A stretch of 64,000 nt of DNA from Mycobacterium pseudokansasii (lineage in GTDB: Bacteria > Actinomycetota > Actinomycetes > Mycobacteriales > Mycobacteriaceae): the NCBI RefSeq assembly GCF_900566075.1, contig NZ_UPHU01000001.1:5952325-6016324 (forward strand), given 5' to 3'. A model generated the notes under the pieces. It was not told the DNA's origin. It ran no database searches and worked only from the letters and a program-made list of their open reading frames with translations. Below are positions 10,001 to 21,312 of the stretch, piece after piece. Numbering within the stretch: position 1 is the stretch's first letter; every line of letters starts with the position of its first letter. The position numbers and the translations under genes are program-made.

Positions 10001-13000
10001 TGTACGGCCCTGAGGTCGGGGTCTCGGAGTTCGGCATGGATTTTCGGGGCTGGAACAGCAGCTACATCGATGATCCGATTCCGCTTGAGGAGATGGTGGA
10101 GTGGCGTTCGGCCATAGTGGATCGGATCATGGCCCTGCAGCCGCGGCGAGTGTTGGAGATCGGCGCGGGCTCGGGGCTGGTGTTGTCCCAGATCGCCCCG
10201 CAGTGTGAGCACTATGTGGCCACCGATATGTCGGCGGTGGCGATCGACAACCTCGCCCGCGCGCTGGAGCAGTTGCAGGTCCCGTGGCGTGACCGGGTCC
10301 AGCTGCTGACCCAGCCCGCCCACGTCACCGAGTCACTGCCGCAGGGCTACTTCGACACCATCATTCTCAACTCGGTCATCCAGTACTTTCCCAACGCGGG
10401 ATATCTGGCCAGCCTCATCGACAAGGCTGTGGATCTGTTGGCTCCCGGCGGGGCGGTGTTCATCGGCGACGTCCGTAACCACACCCTGCACGGTGCGTTC
10501 CAAACCGGCGTCGCGCTGGCCCGCACCACCGACACCGGTGCCGCCGAGATCCGCCAGCGAGTCCACCGCGCCTTGCTCAGCCAACCCGAATTACTACTGG
10601 CCCCAGGGTTTTTCACCACCTGGGCCGCGGGCCGTCCGGCGGTGGCCGGACTCGACATCCAAGTCAAACGCGGATGGGCCGACAACGAACTGACCCGGTA
10701 CCGCTATGACGTCACCATCCACAAAACTCCAACACCGGTACGCTCCGTGGCCACCACGCTCACCTGGACCTGGACCCAATGCGCAGGCCTGCGCGGACTG
10801 CACACCCGATTGATATCCGAACGTCCCACCACCGTGCGCGTCACCGACATACCCCGCGCCGGACTGATCACCGATGTCCACATCGAACAGGCCCTCGCCG
10901 CCGGGCTGCCCCTGGCAGACGCGCTCACCCAAGACACCGCCGACACCGCCATCCCCGAAGACTTGCACCGCCTCGGCGAAACCACCGGATACCACGTCGC
11001 CGTCACCTGGGGCGACCAACCCGGCACCCTCGATGCCGTCTTCGTCACCGACCCCGGCCCACTGACCGACCTCTACCTGCCCCCCACCGGGCCCCACCAA
11101 CGCACCATTTACGCCAATGACCCCCGCACCAACACCAAAATCACCGCGGTGCGTCAGTGGTTGGGCGCGCGGTTGCCCGACTACATGGTGCCGGCGCAGA
11201 TGGTGGTGCTCGACGAGTTCCCGTTGACGTCCTCAGGCAAGATCGACCGAAAGGCGTTGCCGGCACCGGTGTTTGCCGCCGCACCTTCCCGGGCGCCGCG
11301 GACCCGGACCGAAAAAACCGTCGCTGACGTGTTCGCCGAGGTCTTGGGCCTGGACCGGGTCGGGCCCGATGACGACTTCTTCGCTATGGGCGGGGACAGC
11401 ATTGTGTCGATTCAGGTGGTGTCGGCGTGTCGGGCTCGGGGGGTGTGGTTCTCGGCCCGGGATGTGTTCGAGTGCCGGACGGCTGCTCGCTTGGCGGAGG
11501 TGGCCGAGACGGCGCCGGGTGGACAAGTGCTGGAGGAGTTGCCCGGCGCCGGTGTGGGTGAAGTGCCGCTGACCCCCATTGTGTGGGACCTGGTGAGCCG
11601 CGGTGGCGGCTTCGACCGGTTCGTTCAGTCGGTGATGGTGCAGTTGCCGGTTGGTGTGGATCGCGCGGGAATCGTGGAGACCGTCTCGGCGGTGATGGCG
11701 CGCCACGATATGTTGCGGGCCCGGTTGTGGCGGGATCCGTCGGAGGGTTGGCGGATGCAGACCCATGAGATGGGGTCGGTCGACGTGGATGCGCTGCTGC
11801 ACCGGATCCCGATTCCTGCCGATGCGCCTCCGCAGGAGTTAGCGTCGCTGGCCAGCGAGGCGTTGAACGCCGCGGTGGATTGGTTGGACCCGTCGGCAGG
11901 ATCGGTGCTTCGGATGGTCTGGCTGGATCCTGCTGGCGGGCGGGGTGTTTCGGCCCGGCCGGGCCGGCTGGTCATCGTCGCGCATCATCTGGTGGTTGAT
12001 GCTGTGTCGTGGCGCATCATCGTGTTTGACCTGATGCGGGCGTGGGAGCAGGTGGCCGCGGGACGGTGTGCTGTTCTGCCGCCGGCGGGCACATCGATGC
12101 GCCGGTGGGCTCATGGGCTTCAGGAGGCGGCCCGCCGGGGGCACTTCGACACTGAACTGGCGGGATGGGCCCGAATTGTCGACGGCCCCGACCCGTTGGC
12201 GGGGTCCCGTCCTTTCGATCCGGGTGTCGATGTGATGTCGACAGTGGATCGGGTGCAGCTGCGGTTACCTCGCGAGGTGTTCGAGCCGGTGCTGACCACA
12301 TTGCCGGCGCTGTTTCGAAGCGGTGCACATGACGGATTGCTGGCGGCATTGGCGGTAGCGGTGGCGATGCGGCGGTCGCGCCGCGGGGTCGGCGAATCCT
12401 CGGTACTGGTTCACCTTGAGGGCCACGGCCGCGAGGAGTCCGTAGTGGCCGGTGCAGATCTGTCACAGACGGTGGGATGGTTCACCACGGTGTTCCCCGC
12501 CCGGCTCGACGTGTCCGGTATCGATGTCGACGACGTGCTGCGCGGCGGGGCAGCCGCCGGTGCGCTGATCAAGGCGATCAAAGAGCAGCTGGCCGCCATC
12601 CCGCAGCACGGCATCGGCTACGGCGTTTTGCGGTACCTGACGCCAGCCGGGCACAGCGCCTCGTCGGACTTCGGGCATCCCCAGATCATGTTCAACTATC
12701 TCGGCCGAATCGCGGGCAGCGAGTTGTCGACCGGCTCCGGTGACGGCGCATGGTGGGTCACCCAGGACTTCACCGCACTGGCCAGCGCCCCCGACGCCGA
12801 CATGCCCGCACCGGCCACCATCCAGATCAACGCGATGGTGCTCGATGACGAATTCAGCGCCCAGATCGCTTACCCGACAACATTGCTCGCCCAAGACGAG
12901 GTCGAAGAACTCGTCGAACTGTGGCGGGCGGCGCTGGTCGGATTGGCCCAACACACCCAACTGCCGGGAGCCGGCGGCCACACCCCCTCAGATTTCCCGC

Positions 13001-16000
13001 TGGTTTCGGTCGTCCAAGACGACCTGACCACCTGGGAACCGCGTTACCCCCGCCTTGTCGACGTCTGGCCGTTGGCGCCGCTGCAAACGGGCCTGTTCTT
13101 CCACGCTCTGCTGGCAAAGTCCTCCGTCGACGTCTACACGGTGCAAACCGTCATCGACCTCGCCGGTCAGATCGATACCGCGCGGCTGCGCGCCGCCGCC
13201 CAAGGCATCATCGACCGCCACGACAACTTGCGCACAGCGTTCGTCACCAGCTCGCACGGCCCCGCGGTGCAGATCGTCCTCGCGGACGTCGAGGTGCCCT
13301 GGCACGAACTGGACCTCACCGACTCGGCCAACCCCGACGAGGACTTCACCCGATTCACCCAGTCCGACCGGCTGCAACGATTCGACCTGACGACCCCGCC
13401 GCTGCTGCGTTTCACCCTGGCAACCAAGGGACACAACCAGTTCGCGCTGGTCATCACCCACCACCACATCCTGCTCGACGGCTGGTCCTCGCCGCTGCTG
13501 CTGCAAGAATTCCTCACTCTCTATGCCGCCGGTGGCGACCATTCAGCGCTACCACCGTCCCGACCGTTCCGTGACTACCTCGAGTGGGTCGCCCTGATCG
13601 ACACCGAGCAATCAGCACGGGCATGGCGTCGCGCCCTGGCCGGGTTGGACGAACCCACCATGCTCGCCCCGATCGATCCGAACCGCCGAATCGCTTCTGC
13701 CCCAGCCAAACACGCCCTGGAATTCAACGACCAGCAGAGCACCCGCATTGCAGACTTCGCCGCCCGCACCAGGGTCACCCTTAACACCGTCATCCAACTG
13801 GCATGGGCGATCGTGCTGGGTAACCTGACCGGACGCGACGACGTCGTGTTCGGGACCACCGTCTCCGGACGGCCCGCCGAACTACCGGGCGTGGACACCA
13901 TGATCGGCCTGCTCATCAACACCGTGCCCACCCGGCTACGCATCATCCCCACCGAAACCGTCACCGCCGCACTGCACCGCCTGCAATCCGAACAAGCTAC
14001 CCTGATCGACCACCACCATCGCAGCCTGTCCGATATCCACCGCCTCGCCGGCCCCGGAGCCACGTTCGACACTGCCATCGCCTTCGAGTCCTACCCCGTC
14101 AACACCACCGCCCTTCGACAACTCTTCGAATCCATCGATGGACTGAACCTGGAAGGGTTCAAAGTGGCTGATGCGACGCACTATCCATTGAGTTTGGCGG
14201 TTAGTTTCGATGCCCGGTTGCGGGTTGAGTTCAGCTACCTCACCGAGGTTTTCGATGCCGCCACTGTCGAGCGGATCGCTGGCTTCTACCGGCGGGTGCT
14301 CGAGGCGGTGGTGGCGGATGGGTCGGTGGTGGTGGGTGAGGTGTCGTTGCTGGATGGTGGTGAGCGTGATCTGGTGGTGTGGGGGTGGTCTGGTGCCGGG
14401 GTGGGGGCGCCGGTGGGGGTGGCCTCGGAGTTGTTGGCTGCGGCGGTGGCGGCCGATCCGGATGCGGTGGCGGTCATCGACGGTGCGCGGGAGGTGTCGT
14501 ATCGCGAGCTTGATGAGTGGTCGACGCGGTTGGCGCGGGTGCTGATCGAGGCGGGCGTGGGTCCGCAGCGCGCGGTCGGTGTGGCGATGGATCGGTGTGC
14601 GCAGTTGGTGGTGGCGTGGTGGGCGGTGGTCAAGGCCGGCGGGGTGTATGTGCCTCTGGATCGGGCTCATCCGGTCGGGCGCATCGCCACGGTGCTCGAC
14701 GCGGTGGACGCGGTGTGTGTGGTGAGCTGCGGTGCCGACAGTGTGGCCGGGGCCGGGGCGCGCCCGGTGATCCGCATCGACGGTTTAGACGTGTCGGATC
14801 GGTGCGCAGAGCCGATCACCGATGTTGACCGGCTGGCGCCGCTGGGGGTGGATAACACCGCGTATGTGATTTTTACGTCGGGTTCCACCGGCACCCCCAA
14901 GGGGGTGGCGGTCGGCCACGCCGGTCTGCTGGGGGTGGCCGCGGCCCAACGAAAGCTGTTCGGGTTGGGCGCAGATGCGCGGATCTTGATGGTGGCCGCG
15001 CCGACGTTTGATCTGTCGATCTTCGAATGGTTGTGGGCGGCGGGGTCGGCGGCGGCAGTCGTGGTGGCACCACCGGGGGTATATGCCGGTGAAGCGCTGA
15101 CCGCGTTGCTGCACGACCAGCAGGTCAGCGCTGCCATCGTGACCCCCACGGTGCTGGCGTCGCTGGATCGGGCCCGGCTGGACGGGTTGTCCACGCTGGT
15201 GGCCGGCGCGGAGGCTTGCCCACCGGAGTTGGTGGCCGCCTGGGCACCGGGCCGGCGGATGTTCAACGCTTATGGCCCCACCGAAGCCACCATCTGGGCC
15301 ACCTGCACCACGGCGCTGTCGGCCGGGCAGCCCATCACCATCGGCGCCCCGATCCCGGGGGTGTGTGCGCTGGTGCTCGACGCCCGGCTGCACCCGGCCC
15401 CCATCGGGGTGGTCGGTGAGCTGTATCTGGCCGGGCCCGCGCTGGCACACAGCTATGTGGGCCGGGCGGAGTTGAGCGCCGAACGATTCGTGGCCAATCC
15501 CTACGGTGCGCCCGGAACACGGATGTATCGCACCGGGGATCTGGTGCGCTGGACGCCCGACGGAACATTGCAGTGCCTGGGCCGCGCCGACACTCAGGTC
15601 AAACTGCGCGGACAACGCATCGAACTCGGCGAAATCGAAAACGCCCTGCTGGCCTGCCCGCAGGTCACCCAGGCCGCCGCCACCATGCACCACACCAACA
15701 CCGGAGCCCCCCAACTCGTCGGCTACATCAGCGCCTCGGCGCCCCTTGACCCCGCCGCGATACGTCAGCAGTTGAGCAAGCGGTTGCCCGCTTACCTGGT
15801 GCCGGCTCAGGTGGCGGTGCTCGATGAGTTCCCGCTGACCTCCTCGGGCAAGCTCGACCGAAACGCGTTGCCGGAACCGGTGTTTGCCGCCGCGGTATAC
15901 CGGCCGCCGCAGACGGTGACCGAAAAAATCGTCGCCGACGTCTTCGCCGACGTACTGGGCGTAGCCCGGGTCGGTCTCGACGACGACTTCTTCGCCCTGG

Positions 16001-17091
16001 GCGGAGATTCATTGCTAGCCACCCGGGTAAGCGCGCGACTGCAGCTCGCGCTAGACACCGAGGTGCCGGTGCGGTCCCTGTTCGACGCCTCCACCGTCGC
16101 CGAACTCGCCAACCATCTGCACCGCTGTAGGAATGCTATTTCCGTGCAAGAAGTCGTTCCGATTCAGACTCTGAAGAAAGGTAACGGCGTTCCGCTCTTC
16201 TGTATTCATCCTGGAGGCGGGGTGAGTTGGCCATATCAGGCTCTTGGTCATTACTTGGACTGCCCGATCATTGGAATCCAACAAATCCTGCAGGGCGAAG
16301 AAGCTGAACCTCAATCAATTCGCGATATGGCGAAAAACTATGCCGACAGGATCCAAGGCGTTTATCCTACCGGACCCTACAATCTTCTCGGCTGGTCCTT
16401 TGGAGGTGTCATAGCCCATGAACTCGCCATCGAGCTTCAGCGACGCGGATGTGTAATCGCACGCCTTGTCCTCCTCGACGCTGATCCCAGTATCGAAAAC
16501 GCTCAGGATTTAGGCGATTGGAAGAAGCAGATAGAAGTCTTGCGGTTCTACGGTATAGGTATTCCAGAACAAGACGAACCGCTTACCTACGAGCAGATAG
16601 AAGAACTGCTTCGAGAACCGGGCGGCGTAGAATTTCCTCGGTACAAACAGCTTCTGGATTTGTTTATTCAAAACATCACCACTGGTATGGCGTTGTATCG
16701 AACTCACGAACCCGATGTTTTCGATGGTGACGTGATAATATTTTCTGCGGTGCGGGGAGAGTGCGATCGGAGTTCGTCTCTTCTACGAAGTTGGCGACCC
16801 TACGTTGCTGGCGACATTACCGTGTACCCGATCGACTGTACGCATCAAGAGATGCTGACTACCGAATCGCTCAATATGTACGGCCAACAACTCAAATGTT
16901 CATTAATCCGAGTTGAATTCACTGACGTTTCCGGGCTATTTTGCGCCCCGGGCCAGCTTGTGGCCAGAACGAAGCCCGATGTCAAATGTTCGCGTGCCGG
17001 TCACTCGATCACCATCGGGAGGAATGTCCACGAAAACCACCATCAACGGGTGAAGCGATCCTCTGGTGGACATCCGGGGCGCGCACTATGA
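4081..17091 (+). CDS. Trimodular non-ribosomal peptide synthetase with N-methyltransferase, epimerase and thioesterase
   Basis: The single polypeptide has 4,336 residues. Domain order with approximate residues: C1 10-415 (HHxxxDG at 144-150), A1 420-930, T1 (Ser984), C2 1040-1465 (His1171, LCL-type), A2 1475-1945 interrupted by an N-methyltransferase 1950-2350 (SAM loop EIGAGSG at 2026-2032), end of A2 with Lys2387, T2 (Ser2440), epimerisation 2485-2970 (His2635-His2636; EGHGRE and NYLGR motifs), C3 2990-3410 (DCL-like, His3128-His3129), A3 3413-3925, T3 (Ser3977), thioesterase 4020-4271 (Ser4106 in GWSFGG, Asp4133, His4255). All catalytic motifs look intact. A1, A2 and A3 carry the same pocket residues: D651, L652, F655, T697, V714, G716, A737, I745, W746, K931 (A1 numbering). 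The amino acid cannot be assigned from memory; T278/A322-type positions hint at a hydrophobic or aromatic residue. No MbtH-like gene is present in the window. Confidence 0.95.
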   Translation: MLNYGAQPDMLGSLTAGQRSIWVLQQLWPEVPYVIAGFLAIDHHVDVERLTVACETAAARFGTQCALLSLVDSEPVFMVDRSLPQSLRSLRCIDLRAESDPVAAAHSWMNNNYHRPIDLVSEQLTDLALLRITDNLSYFYLRAHHVLFDGYGANNFIQHIAAAYSGSVADITEVDFSEFALIRDADQKYQQSARSHADAEYWQTIVRGSADVTDLGGGWGSTAPRHPQMRELVCRHLSENHQLDVARVIATMAVFIAKTTARQNVSMSLPVSARTTAALKRSAGMVANMVPLRICVDGGDTIGALTDQVAKALVGALRHQQFRRWPDLIADATHLDNLDFGPIINILDFATPFRFGSSEPMYNVLTNGPIQDIAVNIYPRLGHGAPRIQIAWNPDRYREDDIARHITRLEWLFDRLLVADGSVVVGEVSLLDGGERDLVVWGWSGAGVGAPVGVASELLAAAVAADPDAVAVIDGAREVSYRELDEWSTRLARVLIEAGVGPQRAVGVAMDRCAQLVVAWWAVVKAGGVYVPLDRAHPVGRIATVLDAVDAVCVVSCGADSVAGAGARPVIRIDGLDVSDRCAEPITDVDRLAPLGVDNTAYVIFTSGSTGTPKGVAVGHAGLLGVAAAQRKLFGLGADARILMVAAPTFDLSIFEWLWAAGSAAAVVVAPPGVYAGEALTALLHDQQVSAAIVTPTVLASLDRARLDGLSTLVAGAEACPPELVAAWAPGRRMFNAYGPTEATIWATCTTALSAGQPITIGAPIPGVCALVLDARLHPAPIGVVGELYLAGPALAHSYVGRAELSAERFVANPYGAPGTRMYRTGDLVRWTPDGTLQCLGRADTQVKLRGQRIELGEIENALLACPQVTQAAATMHHTNTGAPQLVGYISASAPLDPAAIRQQLSKRLPAYLVPAQVAVLDEFPLTSSGKLDRNALPEPVFAAAVYRPPQTVTEKIVADVFADVLGVARVGLDDDFFALGGDSLLATRVSARLQLALDTEVPVRSLFDASTVAELANHLHRQRGGRTRPPVTPMPRPEPIPLSYAQQRLWFLNQFEGGAATYNMPAAFRIRGALDVEALAAAIDDVIARHESLRTVFPDIDGVPFQEVLPARAGVWRRGGATVVSLPEQDVAGELVTLAGYRFDLSAEIPIRAQIYSVGPEQHVVGIVVHHIACDGWSLAPMVRDMGQAYRARRLGRAPQWAPLAVQYVDYTLWQREWLGAETDPDSVIAGQLAYWRQELTDLPEVVSLPADRARPPVPSYRGDAVEVRIDPQVWAGVKALAAAHNATPSMVLQAVLAVLLHRAGAGEDIVMGAPIAGRLDEALDDLVGFFVNTWVTRVRVNSAHRFSDVLQQVRQKALDAYSNQDVPFELLVEQLNPVRSAAHHPLFQVAMAFQNNVRPEAVAIDGVSVEQLGVFTRTAKFDLDFDLGEVPTEDPAAPTAAGTVSYATDLFDRTTMERLVTRFVRVLEAVVADGSVVVGEVSLLDGGERDLVVWGWSGAGVGAPVGVASELLAAAVAADPDAVAVIDGAREVSYRELDEWSTRLARVLIEAGVGPQRAVGVAMDRCAQLVVAWWAVVKAGGVYVPLDRAHPVGRIATVLDAVDAVCVVSCGADSVAGAGARPVIRIDGLDVSDRCAEPITDVDRLAPLGVDNTAYVIFTSGSTGTPKGVAVGHAGLLGVAAAQRKLFGLGADARILMVAAPTFDLSIFEWLWAAGSAAAVVVAPPGVYAGEALTALLHDQQVSAAIVTPTVLASLDRARLDGLSTLVAGAEACPPELVAAWAPGRRMFNAYGPTEATIWATCTTALSAGQPITIGAPIPGVCALVLDARLHPAPIGVVGELYLAGPALAHSYVGRAELSAERFVANPYGAPGTRMYRTGDLVRWTPDGTLQCLGRADTQVKLRGQRIELGEIENALLACPQVTQAAATMHHTNTGAPQLVGYITLEHNTTADSIAEQDAKIVEQWQYVYDELYGPEVGVSEFGMDFRGWNSSYIDDPIPLEEMVEWRSAIVDRIMALQPRRVLEIGAGSGLVLSQIAPQCEHYVATDMSAVAIDNLARALEQLQVPWRDRVQLLTQPAHVTESLPQGYFDTIILNSVIQYFPNAGYLASLIDKAVDLLAPGGAVFIGDVRNHTLHGAFQTGVALARTTDTGAAEIRQRVHRALLSQPELLLAPGFFTTWAAGRPAVAGLDIQVKRGWADNELTRYRYDVTIHKTPTPVRSVATTLTWTWTQCAGLRGLHTRLISERPTTVRVTDIPRAGLITDVHIEQALAAGLPLADALTQDTADTAIPEDLHRLGETTGYHVAVTWGDQPGTLDAVFVTDPGPLTDLYLPPTGPHQRTIYANDPRTNTKITAVRQWLGARLPDYMVPAQMVVLDEFPLTSSGKIDRKALPAPVFAAAPSRAPRTRTEKTVADVFAEVLGLDRVGPDDDFFAMGGDSIVSIQVVSACRARGVWFSARDVFECRTAARLAEVAETAPGGQVLEELPGAGVGEVPLTPIVWDLVSRGGGFDRFVQSVMVQLPVGVDRAGIVETVSAVMARHDMLRARLWRDPSEGWRMQTHEMGSVDVDALLHRIPIPADAPPQELASLASEALNAAVDWLDPSAGSVLRMVWLDPAGGRGVSARPGRLVIVAHHLVVDAVSWRIIVFDLMRAWEQVAAGRCAVLPPAGTSMRRWAHGLQEAARRGHFDTELAGWARIVDGPDPLAGSRPFDPGVDVMSTVDRVQLRLPREVFEPVLTTLPALFRSGAHDGLLAALAVAVAMRRSRRGVGESSVLVHLEGHGREESVVAGADLSQTVGWFTTVFPARLDVSGIDVDDVLRGGAAAGALIKAIKEQLAAIPQHGIGYGVLRYLTPAGHSASSDFGHPQIMFNYLGRIAGSELSTGSGDGAWWVTQDFTALASAPDADMPAPATIQINAMVLDDEFSAQIAYPTTLLAQDEVEELVELWRAALVGLAQHTQLPGAGGHTPSDFPLVSVVQDDLTTWEPRYPRLVDVWPLAPLQTGLFFHALLAKSSVDVYTVQTVIDLAGQIDTARLRAAAQGIIDRHDNLRTAFVTSSHGPAVQIVLADVEVPWHELDLTDSANPDEDFTRFTQSDRLQRFDLTTPPLLRFTLATKGHNQFALVITHHHILLDGWSSPLLLQEFLTLYAAGGDHSALPPSRPFRDYLEWVALIDTEQSARAWRRALAGLDEPTMLAPIDPNRRIASAPAKHALEFNDQQSTRIADFAARTRVTLNTVIQLAWAIVLGNLTGRDDVVFGTTVSGRPAELPGVDTMIGLLINTVPTRLRIIPTETVTAALHRLQSEQATLIDHHHRSLSDIHRLAGPGATFDTAIAFESYPVNTTALRQLFESIDGLNLEGFKVADATHYPLSLAVSFDARLRVEFSYLTEVFDAATVERIAGFYRRVLEAVVADGSVVVGEVSLLDGGERDLVVWGWSGAGVGAPVGVASELLAAAVAADPDAVAVIDGAREVSYRELDEWSTRLARVLIEAGVGPQRAVGVAMDRCAQLVVAWWAVVKAGGVYVPLDRAHPVGRIATVLDAVDAVCVVSCGADSVAGAGARPVIRIDGLDVSDRCAEPITDVDRLAPLGVDNTAYVIFTSGSTGTPKGVAVGHAGLLGVAAAQRKLFGLGADARILMVAAPTFDLSIFEWLWAAGSAAAVVVAPPGVYAGEALTALLHDQQVSAAIVTPTVLASLDRARLDGLSTLVAGAEACPPELVAAWAPGRRMFNAYGPTEATIWATCTTALSAGQPITIGAPIPGVCALVLDARLHPAPIGVVGELYLAGPALAHSYVGRAELSAERFVANPYGAPGTRMYRTGDLVRWTPDGTLQCLGRADTQVKLRGQRIELGEIENALLACPQVTQAAATMHHTNTGAPQLVGYISASAPLDPAAIRQQLSKRLPAYLVPAQVAVLDEFPLTSSGKLDRNALPEPVFAAAVYRPPQTVTEKIVADVFADVLGVARVGLDDDFFALGGDSLLATRVSARLQLALDTEVPVRSLFDASTVAELANHLHRCRNAISVQEVVPIQTLKKGNGVPLFCIHPGGGVSWPYQALGHYLDCPIIGIQQILQGEEAEPQSIRDMAKNYADRIQGVYPTGPYNLLGWSFGGVIAHELAIELQRRGCVIARLVLLDADPSIENAQDLGDWKKQIEVLRFYGIGIPEQDEPLTYEQIEELLREPGGVEFPRYKQLLDLFIQNITTGMALYRTHEPDVFDGDVIIFSAVRGECDRSSSLLRSWRPYVAGDITVYPIDCTHQEMLTTESLNMYGQQLKCSLIRVEFTDVSGLFCAPGQLVARTKPDVKCSRAGHSITIGRNVHENHHQRVKRSSGGHPGRAL
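5330..7146 (+). repeat. Adenylation-domain repeat, copy 1 (extended through T1)
   Basis: Bases 5330-6751 recur at 8495-9916 and 14309-15730. The match to copy 3 continues to 7146 (16125), giving 1,817 bp shared between modules 1 and 3. Identity is inferred from matching translations in several frames and from checks of the boundaries. The first differing bases are 5329 against 8494/14308, and 7147 against 16126. Confidence 0.9.
8495..9916 (+). repeat. Adenylation-domain repeat, copy 2
   Basis: This is the module 2 copy of 1,422 bp, offset exactly 3,165 bp from copy 1. It ends sharply at the junction to the N-methyltransferase insert: the bases after GGCTACATCA differ from copies 1 and 3. On the left it shares 17 further bases with copy 3 (from 8478 and 14292). 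Confidence 0.9.
14309..16125 (+). repeat. Adenylation-domain repeat, copy 3 (extended through T3)
   Basis: This is the module 3 copy, offset exactly 8,979 bp from copy 1. It covers A3 and T3 and stops abruptly at 16125. The sequence then changes to much lower GC for the thioesterase domain. Confidence 0.9.
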
Positions 17092-17855
17092 GCGGACAAT
17101 TACCATCGTCGGACGTCGCGGCGGCTGAGGCTACGTCAGGCTGTGGGACTCATGCGTTGCGACTGGAGGCGGTGAGCCGAACCTATGGCGCAGGACCGAC
17201 AGCGGTGGACGCGCTCAAGGATGTCAACCTCGAGATCTGGCCCGGTGAGTTCGTCGTAATACTTGGTCCGTCGGGTTCGGGTAAAACGACGCTGCTCAAT
17301 CTGGTGGGCGGTATCGAAGTGCCCACGTGTGGACGCATCCTGGTGTCCGGCAACGACATTGCCACGCTCAACGCAAGGAAGCGCACGGCGTATCGACGGG
17401 ACCAGGTCGGATTTGTGTTCCAGTTCTTCAACCTGGTAGCGACCCTGACCGCGCTGGAGAATGTCGAGATCATTGCCGAACTCGTCGGCGAGGACTGTGC
17501 TCAGCGCAGCCGCGAGGCGCTGGAGAAAGTCGACCTCGCTGATCTCGCCGACCGGTTTCCCGGTCAAATGTCCGGTGGCCAGCAGCAACGGGCGGCGATT
17601 GCCCGCGCCATCGTCAAACAGCCGCCGCTGTTGCTGTGTGACGAACCGACCGGCAGCCTGGACCTGACCACAGCCCGGCAGGTCCTGGCGATGCTGCGAG
17701 AATTGGCCCGGGAGGGCCGTCACACCGTCCTTTTGGTAACGCACAATTCCGCGATCGCCAAGATCGCCGATCGGGTGGTGTGGTTGCGCTCCGGAAGGAT
17801 CGCCCGTCAGGAGCGGGTCGCCGCCCTGGTGTCAGCGCAGGAGCTCGACTGGTGA
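17088..17855 (+). CDS. ABC transporter ATP-binding protein, MacB/LolD type
   Basis: The ATPase has 255 residues. Its ATG at 17088 overlaps the NRPS stop as ATGA, so translation is coupled. Walker A is GPSGSGKTT (residues 60-68), the Q-loop is Gln112, the signature is MSGGQ (161-165), Walker B is LLLCDE (181-186) and the switch histidine is His219. The family energises FtsX/MacB-like permeases that move lipids, lipoproteins or peptides outward. Together with the next gene it probably exports the NRPS product or protects against it. The longer open frame upstream lies inside the NRPS tail, so the ATGA start is preferred. Confidence 0.9.
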   Translation: MSGQLPSSDVAAAEATSGCGTHALRLEAVSRTYGAGPTAVDALKDVNLEIWPGEFVVILGPSGSGKTTLLNLVGGIEVPTCGRILVSGNDIATLNARKRTAYRRDQVGFVFQFFNLVATLTALENVEIIAELVGEDCAQRSREALEKVDLADLADRFPGQMSGGQQQRAAIARAIVKQPPLLLCDEPTGSLDLTTARQVLAMLRELAREGRHTVLLVTHNSAIAKIADRVVWLRSGRIARQERVAALVSAQELDW

Positions 17856-20182
17856 GCCGTATCCTGCTGCGCAAGGTGCGTCGGGATCTGTGGCGGCAGC
17901 GCTCGCAGTTCCTGGCCGCGGCGGTCGTGATGGGGATCGGTGTGGCGGTCTTTGTAGGGGCCACGGATGCCTATGCCAACTTGCAGCAGTCATTCGCCCG
18001 GGTTTATGCCACGCAACTGCTGCCGGATGTTGTGATCAGCGGGCCCGGTGTATTCGGGCTCGACGAAGCTGCCCGAAACCTTCCCGGTCATCCCAGTATC
18101 GGGCTTCGCCAGCAGGCCGACGTAAGTATCCGCATCAACGGCCGCACCCTGTTCGGCCGCGCGGTCGGCGTGCCTGTGGCGACTCAACCCACAGTGTCGA
18201 AGTTGGCGCTGCGATCCGGTGCTCTGCCGGCCCGTGGGTCGGTGCTAGTGGACGAGCACCTCGCCGCGCATTACGCCCTGCACCCGGGGAGCACCGTCGA
18301 ACTGCTCGGAACATCCGGTTGGCACCCCGTGTCCGTTTCGGGGTCTGCTGTGTCGACAGAATATTTGTGGCCGGCCCGCTCGCGCGCGGAAACCGTGACC
18401 ACACCGGAGTACTTCGGCGTGGTGTTCGTGCCGGCACCCGATATGGTGCAGTTCGCGGCTCGGCCGGCAGCTCAGCTGCTGGCGTATGCACACGATCGCG
18501 ACCAAGCACCGGCGTTGGTCACCGCTGCAACGGAATTGGCGCGTTCGCACGGACTGGTGGTCACGTCGCGCGACGAGTTGCCGTCCTACAGTTTCTTGCG
18601 CGACGGGATGGGATCGGTACGCAAGTTCGCAAGGCTGCTGCCGTGGGTGTTCCTCGTGGCAGCGGTGGTCGGGACGCAAGTGCTCTTGTCGCGACTAGTG
18701 GTGGCGCAACGAGCGGTGATCGGTACGCTGTCAGCCAACGGACTATCCGGTCGAAAGATACTTGGCCACTACCTAACTTATGGTGTGGCGGTCGGTCTGG
18801 TGGGGGCCACGGCAGGGATACTCGGCGGTTATGTTCTCGGTGGCTGGTACACCGCCCAATACACCCAGGCGCTGGGACTGCCGCAGCGGGCGACGTCGCT
18901 GTATCCCAGCAGTCTGATCATCGGAGCCGTGGCCAGCGCTGCAGCATCCGCACTAGCGGCGTGGGCCCCGGCGCGCGCCGCATCGCGGATGACCCCGGCG
19001 GAAGCGATGAGAATCTCGCCGCCCAGCGTACGCGGCCGCATAAGCATCGCGGAACGACTACTGCCGCCGCTGCGGCGTATGCCTACGCGCTGGCGAATGA
19101 CGGTGCGCGGCATCACCCGCAACCGTCGCCGCACCATCCTTACCGTGGCCGGCGTGGTGAGTTCGGTATGCCTGGTGATGGTATTCGCCGGGATGCGCGA
19201 CACCGTCAATGGCGTCATTGATCGACAGTACGGAGAGGTCGAACTTCAAGACGCTCAGGTCATCACCGCCGCGGGCGCTGCCGATGCCGTCGCGGGAACT
19301 TTACGAGCCGACCCCCAAGTCGCCACCGCAGAACCATTCACCCGGCTGGACGTCTCTGTGCAGGGCCGCAACAAGCCTTACGACACCCTGCTGATCGCCT
19401 TGCCGCGGGCAACCCAGATGCACCGCTTCACATCGGGCCGATCTAGCCGCAGCCTTCCCACCGACGGTGTGTTGCTGGGAAAGGGCTTGCGGGCGATCCT
19501 CGGCGTTGCGGTGGGTGACCCCATCTCAATAACGAACGCCCAGAATGGAATCCGTCTCGAGCAATCCGTCGCGGGCTTCGTCGATGAGCCGATGAGCCCG
19601 GTCGTATATGTCGCGTCCGAGCAAGTGCCTGCTCTCGCACCGTCGGGCGTATTGCTCAAGCTGGCCCCCGGCATCAACCAGAACGTGAAGGGCCAGGATG
19701 TGACGACGTTGCCTGGCGTGGTCGCCTACGTGCCCACCGACTCGATCTCCGCCACCGTCCGCACCTCTTTCTCGCTGTATAACGTGCTGGTTGCACTGAC
19801 CTTGTTATCTGCCGGTGTCATGGCCGCGGCGCTGCTCTATAACGCCATGTCGGCCAACGTCAGTGAACGTACTGGTGAGCTGAGTACATTGCAGGCTGCC
19901 GGAATGGGTGCCCGCCTACTGGGCCGGCTGGTGGCGGCGGAGAATATGACGCTGGCTGCCATCGGTCTGCCGGCCGGTCTGATCGTCGGGACGGGGCTCG
20001 CTGAATGGTTCCTGTCTACCTATGTGACGCAGGGGTATCGGTGGCACCTGATGATGCACACCACGACTCCGTTCCTAGTCACGGTGGGGGTTCTGAGCGC
20101 CGCACTTTTGACTATGATCCCGACGTTTCGCGTGATCAGGCGAATGGATGTGGCCAAGGTGGTGCGTGAGCGGACGCTGTGA
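17852..20182 (+). CDS. ABC transporter permease with duplicated FtsX-like domains
   Basis: The permease has 776 residues and starts at GTG 17852, overlapping the ATPase stop as GTGA. Membrane segments are visible at about 18-38, 262-282, 308-330, 353-373 and 429-446, with a further group in the last 130 residues. Large extracytoplasmic domains lie between residues 40-260 and 450-650. The two halves each have one helix, a large loop and a three-helix FtsX block, the arrangement of mycobacterial MacB-like permeases such as Rv0072-type proteins. It ends the NRPS operon. Substrate is not determined; the peptide product is the natural candidate. Confidence 0.88.
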   Translation: MSRILLRKVRRDLWRQRSQFLAAAVVMGIGVAVFVGATDAYANLQQSFARVYATQLLPDVVISGPGVFGLDEAARNLPGHPSIGLRQQADVSIRINGRTLFGRAVGVPVATQPTVSKLALRSGALPARGSVLVDEHLAAHYALHPGSTVELLGTSGWHPVSVSGSAVSTEYLWPARSRAETVTTPEYFGVVFVPAPDMVQFAARPAAQLLAYAHDRDQAPALVTAATELARSHGLVVTSRDELPSYSFLRDGMGSVRKFARLLPWVFLVAAVVGTQVLLSRLVVAQRAVIGTLSANGLSGRKILGHYLTYGVAVGLVGATAGILGGYVLGGWYTAQYTQALGLPQRATSLYPSSLIIGAVASAAASALAAWAPARAASRMTPAEAMRISPPSVRGRISIAERLLPPLRRMPTRWRMTVRGITRNRRRTILTVAGVVSSVCLVMVFAGMRDTVNGVIDRQYGEVELQDAQVITAAGAADAVAGTLRADPQVATAEPFTRLDVSVQGRNKPYDTLLIALPRATQMHRFTSGRSSRSLPTDGVLLGKGLRAILGVAVGDPISITNAQNGIRLEQSVAGFVDEPMSPVVYVASEQVPALAPSGVLLKLAPGINQNVKGQDVTTLPGVVAYVPTDSISATVRTSFSLYNVLVALTLLSAGVMAAALLYNAMSANVSERTGELSTLQAAGMGARLLGRLVAAENMTLAAIGLPAGLIVGTGLAEWFLSTYVTQGYRWHLMMHTTTPFLVTVGVLSAALLTMIPTFRVIRRMDVAKVVRERTL

Positions 20183-20454
20183 GCGCATGCTCGGCGATGC
20201 GCAACGGCGTCAGTAGGCGAATTCGTACCGGAGCTGGAGGCGTGGGGGTCGGCGTAGCATCGAAACGAATTTGTGTCGTCCGTCCGTAATTCCCCAGGGG
20301 TTCCGTCACGTAAAGGGCTCCAACCCGAGCCAGCCGAATCCAGATAGAAAAGGCTCCGTAAAACCGGGGGAACTTCCCGCGCCGCGCAGCACTGACGGCG
20401 CTCATCGAAAGTCCCCAGGTGTGCTCGCCGAAATTCCTCACCTGTGAGCAGCGG

Positions 20455-21312
20455 TCAGTGTAGTGGTTGGCGGGTGCCGGTGGTGGTGCGGCGTAGGGTT
20501 TCGGCGGCGGCCTGGTGGTCACGGAGGCGGTAGGACTCGCCGTCGAGGTTGATGACCACGGAGCGGTGCAGCAGGCGGTCGAGCATTGCGGCGGCCACGG
20601 TGGTGTCGCCGAGGATCTCCCCCCAGGCGCCCACGCCCCGGTTGGTGGTGATCACGATGCTGGTCTTCAAATACCGTTGGGACACAACCTGAAACAACGC
20701 CGAGGCGGCCTCGGCGGGCAGCGGCAGGTATCCCAGTTCATCGATCACCAACAATGTGGGGCCGGCGTAGAACCGCATCGTGGTGGCCCAGCGTCCCTCG
20801 ATGGCGGCACGGTGACACCGTGCGGCCAGATCGGCGGCAGTGGTGAAGTAGGTCCTGTAGCCGGCATGTGCTGCGGCCCTTGCCAATCCGACCGACAAGT
20901 GCGTCTTTCCTGTACCAGGGGGCCCGACCAGCAAAATGTTGGTCGCCGATTCCAGGTAGCGGCACGTCCCGAGTTCGTCGATGAGCTTGCGGTCGATCCC
21001 GGCGGCGGCATCGACGTCGAAGTCGACCAGTGTGGCCGGGGTGGGAAGGCAGGCGAACCGCAACCGGCCGGCCAGCCGCCGAGCGGTGGAAGCCTCGACT
21101 TCCACGGCCAGCAGACGCTCCAACGCCACGGTCAGCGACAGGCCCTCTGCGGTGGCCTGGTCGAGCACCGCTGGGAGGGCTTCGGCGGCCGCGGCGAGTT
21201 TGAGTTCGGCCAGGTGCGAGCGCAGCTGCTGATAGCGGCTCGCGGCTGCTGACGGTGACTCCTCGACGGTGGTCGTGGTGGTGGTCTTGGGGGTGCGGGG
21301 GGTGGGGGTCAT
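20455..21312 (-). CDS. istB: IS21-family helper ATPase IstB
   Basis: This AAA+ ATPase of 285 residues is related to DnaC and assists IstA in target selection. Walker A is GPPGTGKTH (about residues 128-136) and Walker B is LLVIDELGYLPL (about 185-196); the YESATNI-type lead-in and the TNRGVGAWGE sensor region are present. A Thr/Pro-rich N-terminus precedes the helical region. Its ATG at 21312 overlaps the istA stop as ATGA. Confidence 0.92.
   Translation of the reverse strand: MTPTPRTPKTTTTTTVEESPSAAASRYQQLRSHLAELKLAAAAEALPAVLDQATAEGLSLTVALERLLAVEVEASTARRLAGRLRFACLPTPATLVDFDVDAAAGIDRKLIDELGTCRYLESATNILLVGPPGTGKTHLSVGLARAAAHAGYRTYFTTAADLAARCHRAAIEGRWATTMRFYAGPTLLVIDELGYLPLPAEAASALFQVVSQRYLKTSIVITTNRGVGAWGEILGDTTVAAAMLDRLLHRSVVINLDGESYRLRDHQAAAETLRRTTTGTRQPLH

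Noticed and set aside
8971..10323. 450-residue open frame antisense to the NRPS, with exact partial copies at 5806-6735 and 14785-15714
   Set aside because: It mirrors the repeated A-domain DNA; composition is typical of a high-GC antisense shadow and no motif is present.
5330..16125. The triplicated 1.4-kb block as a mobile element
   Set aside because: It lacks inverted repeats or a transposase and corresponds to a coherent A-domain segment within one reading frame.
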